Assembly (NCBI GenBank): GCA_963749675.1
Contig: CAVVNT010000001.1
Span: 124,001 to 188,000 of the forward strand
Origin: Roseitranquillus sp963749675
Lineage (GTDB): Bacteria; Pseudomonadota; Alphaproteobacteria; Rhodobacterales; Rhodobacteraceae
Direction of reading: 5' to 3'
DNA length: 64,000 nucleotides
A program made the position numbers and the translations under genes. Of this stretch, positions 1-8,797 are shown one piece after another. The notes under the pieces were generated by a model. The model was not told the DNA's origin. It was given only the letters and a program-made list of their open reading frames with translations, and made no database searches. Position 1 is the stretch's first letter. Every line of letters starts with the position of its first letter.

Positions 1-770
1 TCGGCCCGTATGGGGTGGTCTCGCTTGCGACGGGGGCGATCTGGTTCTTCCTCGTCGGCGCCTCCTTCTGGGGGCAGGTGGACTACAACCCGGCGGTCTT
101 CGTGAGGGACCTGTTCTACCTCTCGCTCGATCCGCCGCCGCCGGAATACGGGTTGGGCTTCGCTCCTCTGAACGACGGGGGATTGTGGCTTATCGCCTCG
201 TTCTTCCTGCTGGTCTCGGTGCTGTCCTGGTGGGTCCGGTCGTACGTGCTGGCCGATCAGCTTGGCATGGGCAAGCACGTCGCCTGGGCCTTCGCATCCG
301 CGATCTGGCTGTTCCTCGTCCTCGGCCTGTTCCGGCCGATCCTGATGGGCAGCTGGTCCGAGGCGGTGCCCTACGGCATCTTCCCGCACCTCGACTGGAC
401 GAACCTGTTCTCGCTGACGTGGGGCAACCTCTTCTACAACCCGTTCCACGCGCTTTCGATCGTGTTCCTCTATGGCTCGACGCTGCTCTTCGCGATGCAC
501 GGGGCGACGATCCTTGCGGTCTCGCGCCTCGGCGGCGACCGGGAGCTCGAGCACATGGTCGACCGCGGCACGGCGGCCGAGCGGGCGGCGCTGTTCTGGC
601 GCTGGACGATGGGGTTCAACGCCACGTTCGAGGGCATTCACCGCTGGGCCTGGTGGTTTGCGGTGCTGACCACGCTGACCGGCGGGATCGGCATCCTGCT
701 GACCGGCACGGTCGTCGACAACTGGTTCGTCTGGGCGCAAGACCACAACTACGCCCCGATCTACGACTAA
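1..770 (+). CDS. pufM: Photosynthetic reaction centre M subunit, 5' truncated by the window edge
   Basis: Integral membrane core subunit of the type II reaction centre; with PufL it binds the special pair, pheophytins, quinones and non-haem iron. The reading frame is open from base 3 (about 255 codons visible; the family is about 305-330 residues, so the N-terminus lies outside). Visible hallmarks are the hydrophobic helices, the segment with LLFAMHGATIL (iron/quinone-site His) and the segment EGIHRWAWWF (second iron-ligand His), then a final helix before VDNWFVWAQDHNY. The stop TAA is followed after 13 bases by the PufX-like gene, preceded by GGGAGAGG, so the two are in one operon. The GTG at 15 is an internal codon, not a start. 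Confidence 0.97.
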   Translation, partial: GPYGVVSLATGAIWFFLVGASFWGQVDYNPAVFVRDLFYLSLDPPPPEYGLGFAPLNDGGLWLIASFFLLVSVLSWWVRSYVLADQLGMGKHVAWAFASAIWLFLVLGLFRPILMGSWSEAVPYGIFPHLDWTNLFSLTWGNLFYNPFHALSIVFLYGSTLLFAMHGATILAVSRLGGDRELEHMVDRGTAAERAALFWRWTMGFNATFEGIHRWAWWFAVLTTLTGGIGILLTGTVVDNWFVWAQDHNYAPIYD

Positions 771-783
771 GGGAGAGGATCCG

Positions 784-1020
784 ATGAACGAGCGTTACTG
801 GTACCTCAAGTCCGAGCCGACGCCGTCGCTCCACACGTGGATCCTCGGCAAGATGACGACGGGGGCGATGTACGGTGCCTTGGTCTTCCTGTCGGTCATG
901 GCCTTCATCCTGATCTTCAAGGCGATCGGCGGGCTGCTACCCCCTAAGTCGAAGGAGGCGGTCGATCCGTCCGCTTCGCTCATCGTGGCGCCTGAACCCG
1001 ACGCCACCCGGACCGCCTGA
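784..1020 (+). CDS. pufX: PufX-like reaction centre-LH1 core polypeptide
   Basis: 78 residues. It sits directly after pufM, the place of pufX in Rhodobacter, where PufX opens the LH1 ring for quinone exchange and organises dimeric core complexes. One membrane helix spans roughly residues 27-50 and contains GAMYG, a GxxxG packing motif as found in known PufX helices; the flanking LHTWILGKM matches the general pattern of the PufX pre-helix region. The C-terminus is hydrophilic and Pro/Glu-rich. A good ribosome site (GGGAGAGG) lies 6 bases before ATG. PufX is poorly conserved in sequence, so the assignment rests on position, length and topology. It is not PufC: there is no haem motif and it is far too short. 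Confidence 0.75.
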   Translation: MNERYWYLKSEPTPSLHTWILGKMTTGAMYGALVFLSVMAFILIFKAIGGLLPPKSKEAVDPSASLIVAPEPDATRTA

Positions 1021-1021
1021 G

Positions 1022-1046
1022 GGGGTGCGGCGGTGAACGCCGCCCC
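1022..1046 (+). other. GC-rich hairpin after pufX
   Basis: GCGGCG (1027-1032) pairs with CGCCGC (1038-1043) around loop GTGAA, extended by GGG/CCC. It begins one base after the pufX stop codon. There is no T-tract, so it is more likely an mRNA 3'-end stabiliser or processing barrier between puf and dxs than an intrinsic terminator. Confidence 0.4.
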
Positions 1047-1187
1047 TGTCCGGCCTTCCGATCGGGCCGCTTGCCAGGCCCGGTGGACGGGGCGCGATCG
1101 TCCCGGTTCCCATCCTGCTGGCAACAGGTACCTCGCGCCGCGGTGGCCGACCGGCGCCCGCGGCGCCTTTTCCTTTTGGAGGGTCCC

Positions 1188-3104
1188 ATGAGCCATCCCG
1201 CCACGCCGCTCCTCGACCGCGTCGCAGGCCCCGCGGATCTCAATGCGCTGTCCGACCGGGATCTCGCGCGGCTGGCGACCGAGCTTCGGGCCGAGACGAT
1301 TGACGTCGTCTCCGAAACCGGCGGGCATCTCGGGTCGTCCCTCGGGGTCGTCGAGCTGACAGTGGCGATCCACGCGGTGTTCGACACGCCGCGAGACAAG
1401 CTGATCTGGGACGTCGGGCACCAGTGCTACCCGCACAAGATCCTGACCGGCCGCCGCGACCGCATCCGCACCTTGCGCCAGGGCGGCGGCCTGTCCGGCT
1501 TCACCAAGCGCAGCGAGTCCGACCACGACCCGTTCGGCGCCGCGCATTCGTCGACCTCCATCTCGGCCGGCCTCGGCTTCACCGTCGCGCGCGACATGGG
1601 GCAGCCGACGGGCGACGCCATCTGCGTGATCGGAGACGGCGCGATCTCTGCCGGCATGGCCTACGAGGCGCTGAACAACGCCGGCTCTCACGGCCGTCGG
1701 ATGTTCGTGATCCTCAACGACAACGAGATGTCGATCGCGCCGCCCGTGGGCGCGATGTCGAAATACCTCTCCGGCCTTTATGCGGGTGCCCCGTTTGCCG
1801 CATTGGAAAAACTGTCGGAGGGCTTCGAGGCGGCGCTGCCGGGGCCACTGCGCGACGGCGCCCGCCGCGCCCGCCAGCTCGTCACCGGCTGGCCCGGCGG
1901 CGGCACCCTCTTCGAGGAATTGGGCTTCAGCTATGTCGGCCCGATCGACGGCCACGACATGGACCAGCTCCTGCCGGTCCTGCGCGCCGCCCGCAGCCGC
2001 GCGACCGGACCGGTCCTGATCCATGCCTGCACGGTCAAGGGCAAGGGTTACGTGCCCGCCGAGACCTCGGCCGACAAGTACCATGGCGTGGCGAAGTTCG
2101 ACGTGGCCTCGGGCGCGCAGAGTAAGTCCGCGGCAAGCGCGCCCTCCTACACGAAGGTCTTCGGCAACGCCTTGGCCGAGGAGGCGCGGCGCGACCCTCG
2201 GATCGTCGCCGTCACCGCCGCGATGCCCTCGGGAACCGGCGTCGACATCATGGCAAAGACATTCCCGTCGCGCGTCTTCGACGTCGGCATTGCCGAGCAG
2301 CACGGCGTCACCTTCGCTGCAGGGATGGCCGCGGGCGGGCTGAAGCCGTTCGCGGCGATCTATTCCACGTTCCTCCAGCGAGGCTACGACCAGGTGGTCC
2401 ACGACGTGGCGCTGCAGAAGCTTCCGGTGCGGTTCGCGATCGATCGCGCCGGCCTCGTCGGTGCGGACGGAGCGACCCACGCAGGCGCTTACGATATCGC
2501 CTATCTGGCCAATCTGCCCGGCTTCACCGTCATGGCCGCAGCGGACGAGGCGGAACTCGTTCACATGGTCGCGACGGCCGCCGCCCATGACGAAGGTCCC
2601 ATTGCGTTCCGCTACCCGCGCGGCAACGGCACCGGGGTGAAGCTTCCTGAACGCGGCGTGCCGCTTGCGATCGGCCGGGGTCGTGTTGTTGCGGAGGGGC
2701 ACCACGTCGCGCTCCTCGCGTACGGCACGGCGCTCGCCGACTGCCTTGACGCGAGGGCTGAACTCGCCGCCCGCGGCGTCGCGGCGACCGTCGCAGACGC
2801 ACGCTTCGCCAAGCCCCTCGACGTCGACCTCGTCGATCAACTCGCTAACCATCACGGCGCCCTCGTCACCGTCGAGCACGGCGCGCCGGGCGGCTTCGGT
2901 GCGCATGTCCTCCATCATCTGGCAGAATCAGGCGCGCTTGATGCGGGGCTGAGGGTCCGGACGATGACGCTGCCAGACCGGGTGATCGATCAGGCAAGCC
3001 CGGCGGTGATGTACGCCGAGGCGGGCCTGACTGCCAGCGACATCGCGGCGAAGGCGCTGGCGGCTCTCGGCATCGAGGTGCCGGCCTTCGCGCAGCGCGC
3101 CTGA
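1188..3104 (+). CDS. dxs: 1-deoxy-D-xylulose-5-phosphate synthase
   Basis: Thiamine-diphosphate enzyme that condenses pyruvate and glyceraldehyde-3-phosphate, the first step of the MEP isoprenoid pathway; here it supplies phytyl/geranylgeranyl and carotenoid precursors. 638 residues, normal for the family. Seen: DVGHQCYPHKILTGRRD with the catalytic His, the ThDP motif GDGAISAGMAYEALNN with NDN downstream, and the transketolase central domain with DVGIAEQHGV. The start at 1188 is chosen because TTGGAGGG precedes it and the protein then begins at the usual DXS N-terminus; the frame is open further upstream without homology. Its place downstream of puf is the same as in Rhodobacter photosynthesis clusters. 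Confidence 0.97.
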   Translation: MSHPATPLLDRVAGPADLNALSDRDLARLATELRAETIDVVSETGGHLGSSLGVVELTVAIHAVFDTPRDKLIWDVGHQCYPHKILTGRRDRIRTLRQGGGLSGFTKRSESDHDPFGAAHSSTSISAGLGFTVARDMGQPTGDAICVIGDGAISAGMAYEALNNAGSHGRRMFVILNDNEMSIAPPVGAMSKYLSGLYAGAPFAALEKLSEGFEAALPGPLRDGARRARQLVTGWPGGGTLFEELGFSYVGPIDGHDMDQLLPVLRAARSRATGPVLIHACTVKGKGYVPAETSADKYHGVAKFDVASGAQSKSAASAPSYTKVFGNALAEEARRDPRIVAVTAAMPSGTGVDIMAKTFPSRVFDVGIAEQHGVTFAAGMAAGGLKPFAAIYSTFLQRGYDQVVHDVALQKLPVRFAIDRAGLVGADGATHAGAYDIAYLANLPGFTVMAAADEAELVHMVATAAAHDEGPIAFRYPRGNGTGVKLPERGVPLAIGRGRVVAEGHHVALLAYGTALADCLDARAELAARGVAATVADARFAKPLDVDLVDQLANHHGALVTVEHGAPGGFGAHVLHHLAESGALDAGLRVRTMTLPDRVIDQASPAVMYAEAGLTASDIAAKALAALGIEVPAFAQRA

Positions 3105-3252
3105 GTCGCGCGGACCTTCTTGCGCGGAGTGGTCCTCGACGCGTCGGGAGGTCCCGGCGCAGGGGGCTAGAGACTTGGCCTTGGCACGCCGACTGGAGTC
3201 AACGCCAAGGCGAAGTGACGACATGCGTCTGTTGCGCTTTCTCAGGGGAGGC

Positions 3253-3774
3253 TCAGGCGGCCTCACCGAAGATCACGCCGGAATGTTCCTCGAGGTAGAT
3301 GCGCAGCCACGGCGTATATCGCTCCGGCCGCTCCGCCACGTCGCGCGCCAGATCCGGAAGCGCAATCCACCGCACATCCTCCACTTCCGAAGGATCCGGC
3401 GAGGTGCACAGGCCGGGTCGTGCCTCGGCCACGAACAGGTCCACGACCTCGTGCTCGGTCAGACCGCCGCCGACGTCGGCGCGGTACTCGACCCGCCCTC
3501 GGGGCTGCGGGTCGACGCGCACGATCCCGAGCTCCTCGCGCACGCGGCGAATGGCGCAGTCGCGCGGCGCCTCGTCCCAGTGTGGGTGCGTGCAGCAGGT
3601 GTTCGTCCAGAGGCCGGGCGTGTGGTATTTCCCGGCTGCGCGCTTCTGCAGCAGCACCTCGTCCCCACGCATGACGAATACGCTGACCGCCTTGTGGCGC
3701 AGGCCGGCGCGGTGCACCCGCATCTTGTCGACGGCGACAAGGTGCCCGTCGATCCAGGCCGGGATCACGTCCAT
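3253..3774 (-). CDS. idi: Isopentenyl-diphosphate delta-isomerase, type I (Nudix)
   Basis: Interconverts IPP and DMAPP in the cytoplasm. 173 residues. The Nudix-type core is visible: NTCCTHPHWDE carries the active-site Cys and metal-binding His residues, and RRVREELGI carries the Nudix Glu pair. The ATG at 3774 overlaps the bchP stop codon by 10 bases, so it is translationally coupled to bchP and is the last gene of the ppaA-ppsR-bchG-(pucC family)-bchP-idi operon. It converges on dxs; in the 148-base gap there is only a 7-base inverted repeat (CCTTGGC 3179-3185 / GCCAAGG 3204-3210) with a long loop. Confidence 0.95.
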   Translation of the reverse strand: MDVIPAWIDGHLVAVDKMRVHRAGLRHKAVSVFVMRGDEVLLQKRAAGKYHTPGLWTNTCCTHPHWDEAPRDCAIRRVREELGIVRVDPQPRGRVEYRADVGGGLTEHEVVDLFVAEARPGLCTSPDPSEVEDVRWIALPDLARDVAERPERYTPWLRIYLEEHSGVIFGEAA

Positions 3775-4944
3775 GAGGGCGAGACAAGTCCCGTCAGGTG
3801 CATCATGTTCTTCACGCCAATCTTGATGTGGGCGAGGGGGCGCTTCTTGACGAGCTTCTTGTTCATGTAGGCCTCGAATGTCAGGCGCTGCACGTCGACG
3901 TCGTGGCACAGGCTCACGAACCGCTCGCGCCGCTCATCCGAGCGATAATAGGCGTCCTGCATCGCCCGCAAAGCCCGGAAGACCGTCTTGTGCTCGCGCA
4001 TGAACAGGCGCCGCGCCAGCCGGAGCTCGGCGGCCCGGCCCGAGGCAAGCGACGCCAGGCAGGCCGTCGCCGCCGCGCGGCCGCCGGCCATGGCGTAGTA
4101 GATGCCCTCCCCCGAGGATGGCGCGACGACGCCCGCGGCATCGCCCGCGAGCACCACGTCGCGGCCGTTGTCCCAGCGCTTCAGCGGCTCCAGCGGGATC
4201 GGCGCGCCCTCCCGGCGGATCGTCTCGCACTCGGCGAGACCGGCCGAGGCGCGGAGCGCCGCCGTCGCGCCCTTGAGGTCGACACCATGCAGCCCCGAAC
4301 CCATGCCGACGCTGGCTTGGCTGCCGTGTGGAAAGACCCATCCGTAGAAATCGGGGGAAACGCGGCCATCGTAGATGACGTCGCAACGCAGCGGGTCGTA
4401 GGCGCCAACCGCCTCCGGCGCGGCGATGATCTCGTGGTAGGCGATGACGTAGGGAATGCGGTCGCCGCCGGGAACCTCGGCGCGCGCCACGCCGGATCTT
4501 GCGCCGTCGGCGCCCACCACGAGCCGGGCAATTGTCCGCTGGCTCTCGCCCGCCTTGTCGCGCCAGACCACTGTAACGCCCTCGCCGTCGCGCTCCAGTG
4601 CCTGGAAGGTTCCGGTCAGCCGCTCTGCTCCGGCCGCAGCCGCCCGCTCGCGCAGGAACTCGTCGAACGGGCCGCGGTCGACCATGCCGACGAAGCCATC
4701 CTCGATCGGGATGTCGACTCGGCGACCGGTGGGCGAGATCATCCGCGCCGTGGTGATCCGCGCCACGATCTGGCTGTCGGGGATCGTCGAAGTCCGCGAT
4801 GAGGCGTGGTGGGATCGCGCCGCCGCAGGGCTTGATCCGGCCGGCCCTGTCGAGGAGCGCCACGGTCTTGCCAGCGCGCGCGAGGTCTTCCGCCGCGGTC
4901 GCGCCCGAGGGGCCGCCGCCGATCACCAGCACGTCGAACATCAT
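3765..4944 (-). CDS. bchP: Geranylgeranyl diphosphate/geranylgeranyl-bacteriochlorophyll reductase (frameshifted as given)
   Basis: FAD-dependent enzyme that reduces the geranylgeranyl tail of bacteriochlorophyll to phytyl. N-terminal dinucleotide-binding motif VIGGGPSGATAAEDLARAG, then KPCGGAIPPRLIADF, typical of BchP. The frame is broken at about 4780-4790, in a run of four C (coding strand): removing one base joins IADFD to DSQIVARITTARM and restores a full-length protein of about 392 residues ending at 3765. No other defect was seen. The start is set at 4944 because AGGAGG lies six bases before that ATG; an ATG at 4950 abuts the ribosome site. The single homopolymer insertion looks like a sequence error, since the rest of the pathway is intact. 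Confidence 0.9.
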
Positions 4945-5076
4945 CGCCATCCTCCTGCGCAGTGGCCAGATAGTATTGTTTGGGCTCCGCCGCGGCGCGC
5001 TCTCCGTGCGCCACGGCCCGACGGGCTCGATGCCCCCACCGAGGCGCGTCCCGCTCCGGCTGTCTGTCGATCACCG

Positions 5077-6379
5077 TTACTCCGCCGCGACCAGACGGGC
5101 CGGGCTTGCGACGACCCGCGCCGCCATCGCCGCCGCCAGAACGAACAGCGCGCCCTCCGCTGCGAAGACGGTCCCGAATGCCAGGGGGTCGTCCAGCAGC
5201 CGACGCATCGCATCGACGGCGGCAGCGCCGAGAAGGCCGCCGAACCCGGCCGCGATCGCCTGCGCCGCGCCCCAGAGGCCCATGCGCGTCCCCTCCCGCG
5301 CCTCCCGGCCCTGGCCGGCGAGCGCCATCATCGAACCGATGGCGGCGACCGCGAACATGCCGTTGCAGAAGCCGAGTGCGATCGCGGCGGGAAGCACCGG
5401 AGCACCGATTGCAAGCGCGAAGAGCGCCGCGGCCGAGCCGAGGCAGCCGGCCACGACCCATGCACGGAGGGAGCCGATGCCCAGGCCAGTCGCCGCGATG
5501 CCGACGGTCAGCATTCCGAGGAAGACGCCACCGTTCTGCGCCCCCGACAGCCGCGTCGACATTCCGGGCGTGAAGCCCCAGACGAGGCCCGCGTAGGGCT
5601 CGAGAATCAGTTCCTGCATGAAGTATGCGGTCATCGACAGGAACACGAAGATCGTGAACTGCCGCGCCGGGACTTCCGCCCAGATCTCCGCGAGGCCCTC
5701 GAAGAACGGCGTCGGCTCGGGTGCCGGACGGGCCGCAACGCGAGCCTCGATGCCCCAGACGGCGAGCATGGTGAGGAGAAGAGCACCGCCGGTCACGACC
5801 GCGACGACCTGCAAGAGCCGGGCCGGCGAATAGGGGTCGAGGAACGCGCCCGCTACGCTCGCCGTCAGCGCAATGCCCGCGATCATCATCAGCCAAGTGA
5901 TCGTTGCAGCGGCCGCCCGTCGGCGCGGCGCCGTCGCGCGTCGCGAGAAGCGCCAGGAGCGACGTTCCCGAGGCGCCGACGCCGAGCCCGATCAGCGCAT
6001 AGGACAGCACCGAGATGGCGAGCCCTAGAGCGAACGACGCCTCGAGCACGACGACGCCGAGCGCCGCGCCGAGGCCGCCTCCGGCGAGGGCGACCATGCC
6101 GGCGACGATCCAGAACGTCCTGCCGCCGCCCTGATCCGAAAGGAACCCCCAGCTCGGCCGCGTGACCTGGATTCCGTAATGCAGCGCCACGAGGAGGCCG
6201 GGCAGCACCGCAGGCAGCGCGAGTTCGACAACCATCAGGCGGTTCAGCGTCGAGGTCGTCAGGACGACGACCGCCCCAAGCGCCATCTGCACCGCGCCGA
6301 GCCGTGCGATCTGAAGCCAGGTGAGGTCGCCGCGGGGCGTCATCCTTCCGCCGCCGAAGGGGGCGGCCGCGCGGGCCAT
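5077..6379 (-). CDS. PucC/LhaA-family membrane protein (Orf428-type; frameshifted as given)
   Basis: MFS-fold integral membrane protein of the bacteriochlorophyll-delivery family (PucC, LhaA, Orf428/G115). About 433 residues and 12 predicted helices after correction. The N-terminal half begins LQIARLGAVQMALGAVVVLTTSTLNRLMVVEL, shown here as key residues only: the STLNR motif is the family hallmark. At about 5915 an extra G in a GGG run shifts the frame; deletion gives PTAAAATITWLMMIAG and continues to the stop at 5077. Possible starts are ATG 6379 (GAGGGGG upstream) or 6343. It lies between bchG and bchP as in Rhodobacter. It is thought to help insert or route bacteriochlorophyll during LH complex assembly (family knowledge; the exact role is uncertain). 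Confidence 0.85.
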
Positions 6380-6424
6380 CGACCCCCTCGCGGCCGCGCG
6401 CGACTGTCATCGCGCCAGACGTGG

Positions 6425-7319
6425 TCACATCACGCCCCTGACGGCCAGCGCCGTCACCATCATGCCGCTGACGAACAAGCCGACGCCGGGTCCGTTGTAC
6501 CACGCCGCGCGTCCGACGGGATCGCGCAGGAAGATGCGCATCGCCCAGAACTGTCCAAAGAGCAGGATCAGCAGGATACCCGCATGCCATGGCCGACCGA
6601 AAACGGGCAGCAGGGCAACGAGGATCGCCTGCGGCAACGCCATGGCGACGATGGCGACGCGCGCCGCTACATCAGGTCCGAGCACCGCGGGAAGAGAGCG
6701 CACCCCTGTCGCCCTGTCGCCCTCGATCGCCTTGAAGTCGTTGAGCACCATGATGCCGAAGGCACCGGCGGCGTAGAGCACCGCACCGACGACGACCGGG
6801 AATGGCGGCGCTCCGGCGACGATGGCGGCTCCGGTGAACCAGGGCAGCCCTTCGTAGCAGAGCGCGACGAGACCAGGTCCCCACCATCCCGACCGCTTCA
6901 GCCGGAGCGGCGGCAGCGAGTAGGCCCAGGCGGAGGCGACTGCCGCGACCGTTGCAACCCATCCCCAAGGCGGAAGGAACGAGCCGAGCCACAGGGCGAC
7001 TGCCGTCATCGCGAGGGCGATGACGAGCGCCAGCCAGGGCGGGCACGCGACCCGACGGGATCGGTCGCTCGGGCTCGTTGATGGCATCGACATGCCGGTC
7101 GCACCAATCGTTCGCGACCTGGCTCATGCCGCAGACGACCGGGCCAGCCAGGACAGCCCCGAGGATCACCAGCGGCCAGTTCGGCGGCGGCCCCGGCGGC
7201 CACGACGCCGCAAGCGAACGCCCAGATCGGCGGGAACCACGTGTAGCGGCTTGAGCAGCGTCACCAACGCCGCACGGATCGGCGGGACGCAGGAAGTGTA
7301 AGTCTGGCGAGACACTCAT
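6425..7319 (-). CDS. bchG: Bacteriochlorophyll synthase (esterifying prenyltransferase; four frameshifts as given)
   Basis: UbiA-family membrane enzyme that attaches the geranylgeranyl/phytyl alcohol to bacteriochlorophyllide a. The diagnostic Asp-rich motif NDWCDRHVDAINEPERPIPSG region and the second motif NDFKAIEGD are present, plus KRSGWWGPGLVALCYEGLPW. Starting at ATG 7319 (MSVSPDLHF) the frame changes four times within about 270 bases (near 7280, 7250, 7195 and 7045), each compatible with one extra base; removing four bases leaves 296 codons with no stop, ending at 6425. Reconstructed order of segments: PDLHFLRPADP, AALVTLLKP, TWFPPIWAFACGVVAAGAA, NWPLVILGAVLAGP, then PPWLALVIALAMT. The rest of the gene is in one frame. 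Probably a low-quality stretch and not a real pseudogene, because bchG is essential for phototrophy. Confidence 0.85.
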
Positions 7320-7358
7320 GCGCAAACTAGACACCACGAGCGGCGAGTCGCGCAACAG

Positions 7359-7376
7359 TGTCAATGCGCGTTGACG
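7359..7376 (-). promoter_or_regulatory. Degenerate PpsR-type site before bchG
   Basis: TGT-N12-ACG (the other strand reads CGT-N12-ACA), one base short of the TGT-N12-ACA consensus for PpsR/CrtJ. It lies 40-57 bases before the bchG start and just after the ppsR stop. The minus strand also reads TTGACA at 7364-7359, a possible -35 box, although no good -10 was found. Confidence 0.4.
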
Positions 7377-7384
7377 GTTGTTCG

Positions 7385-8797
7385 CTATTCGATTTCGCGG
7401 ACGAGCAGGCCGAATTTCCGCAACTTCACGTAGAGCGACTGCCGGCTGAGGCCCAGCATCTCGGACGCGGCGACGCGGTTGTTGCCGGTGAGCTCCAGCG
7501 CCGTCTCGATGCACATCTTCTCGATGACGTCGGTCGTTTCGCTCACGATCTCCTTCAACGTCGAGGAGCCGACGAGATCACGCACGCCGCGACCCTCCTC
7601 CGCGCCTGCGGAGGGGCTCTGCGTGCGTGTTACTTCGGCGCGACCGGTGTCGCGCAGAACAAAGGCCGCGGCAGGGGCGCCGCGGTCGTCGAGCCACGTG
7701 GCCGATATCTCGACAGGGATTTCCGCGCCGAAGAGCGAGACGGACCGGGCCGCATAGAAGCGCATCCTGCCCGCCCGCTGCGCGTTGTCGAGCAGTACGC
7801 GCAGGTCGACGGCGCCACGGCCGAGGAACTCCGAAAGCGGTCGTCCCCTGATCGAGTCCAGGTCGGCGGCGTCGACAAGATTGAGGAATGCCTCGTTGGC
7901 GGTGGCAATCTCGCCGTTCCGATCGGTGAACGCGATCGCTTCCGCGCCGTTCTGGTAGAGAGACGCCAGCGGTCTCGCGAGCCCCTCGGCGGGGTCGCTC
8001 GAACGCAGCCCGGCCCCGAGGCGAAGAAGGACGTTCCGCTCTCCCGCCGAGCGGAAGGTGGTCGGCGAAACGGACAGCAACCGACCAGATCGGCGCGACC
8101 TCACTTCGATAGTGCCGCCAGGTGCGGGCGCGCTCTCCAGCATCGCTTCGACGTCCGGTCGGCCGTCCCACTCGAGCTCCTGCGTGACGGCTGCGCCGAC
8201 AAGCTCTGCCGACGTGCCGCCGATCAGTGTGGCGGCCGCGCGGTTCAACTCGGTGATGCGGCCGGTTCCGAGCGCGACGAAGACGATCGGGTCCGCCGAT
8301 GCCTCCATAAGCACCCGGAAACGCGTGTCGTAGTCGCGCTGCGTTTCATAGTCCCGTTCGAGCGCAAGCTGGGCGCGGACGAGTTGCTGCTGCATCTCCG
8401 CCACCGGCCGCAGATCGCGGCCGAGCATCAGGATCGCGCCGTCGTCGCCGATCCGGTGCATCGTGTAGCGCACCGGAAACTCCCAGTCCGAGCCGTCGGA
8501 ATGGTTGAGCTCGATGGGTCGTGCACGGCGTTCGCCCCCGGCGGCGAACCCCTCCAGCCGGGCCTCGATCTTCGACACGCTGTCGGGCTTTAGCAGGTCG
8601 CGGATGTCGCGCCCCTCCCAATGAGACAACGTTCCGAAAGAACGGTGATCGGGATTCGACAGCACGCTTAGGATCCGCCCGATGTCGGTGATGACGATGG
8701 AGATGTCGGCGGCGGCCGAAATGATGTCCGCCAGGACGTCCGGCCCGATCAGGGGCAGGGCCCCGCCGGACCATTCAAGGCTGGTGCGGGAGGTCAT
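7385..8797 (-). CDS. ppsR: PpsR/CrtJ, redox- and light-responsive repressor of photosynthesis genes
   Basis: 470 residues. N-terminal region plus PAS domains (roughly residues 20-130, 150-260 and 265-375) and a C-terminal Fis-type helix-turn-helix (ELTGNNRVAASEMLGLSRQS region, residues about 435-460). It represses bch, crt and puc genes by binding TGT-N12-ACA palindromes; two such sites lie in this window next to bchF. The start ATG overlaps the ppaA stop (ATGA), so the two regulators are cotranslated. Only one Cys is present in the whole protein (about residue 429, in KMCIETAL of the HTH region); the linker Cys that forms the intramolecular disulfide in Rhodobacter PpsR/CrtJ is absent. Assignment is certain; redox behaviour may differ. 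Confidence 0.96.
   Translation of the reverse strand: MTSRTSLEWSGGALPLIGPDVLADIISAAADISIVITDIGRILSVLSNPDHRSFGTLSHWEGRDIRDLLKPDSVSKIEARLEGFAAGGERRARPIELNHSDGSDWEFPVRYTMHRIGDDGAILMLGRDLRPVAEMQQQLVRAQLALERDYETQRDYDTRFRVLMEASADPIVFVALGTGRITELNRAAATLIGGTSAELVGAAVTQELEWDGRPDVEAMLESAPAPGGTIEVRSRRSGRLLSVSPTTFRSAGERNVLLRLGAGLRSSDPAEGLARPLASLYQNGAEAIAFTDRNGEIATANEAFLNLVDAADLDSIRGRPLSEFLGRGAVDLRVLLDNAQRAGRMRFYAARSVSLFGAEIPVEISATWLDDRGAPAAAFVLRDTGRAEVTRTQSPSAGAEEGRGVRDLVGSSTLKEIVSETTDVIEKMCIETALELTGNNRVAASEMLGLSRQSLYVKLRKFGLLVREIE

Noticed and set aside
795..2918. Very long minus-strand open frame (707 codons) opposite dxs
   Set aside because: Arg/His/Gly-rich shadow of the high-GC dxs coding strand, no motif; dxs is certain.
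3179..3210. Possible terminator between dxs and idi
   Set aside because: Seven-pair stem with an 18-base loop and no T-tract; too weak to call.
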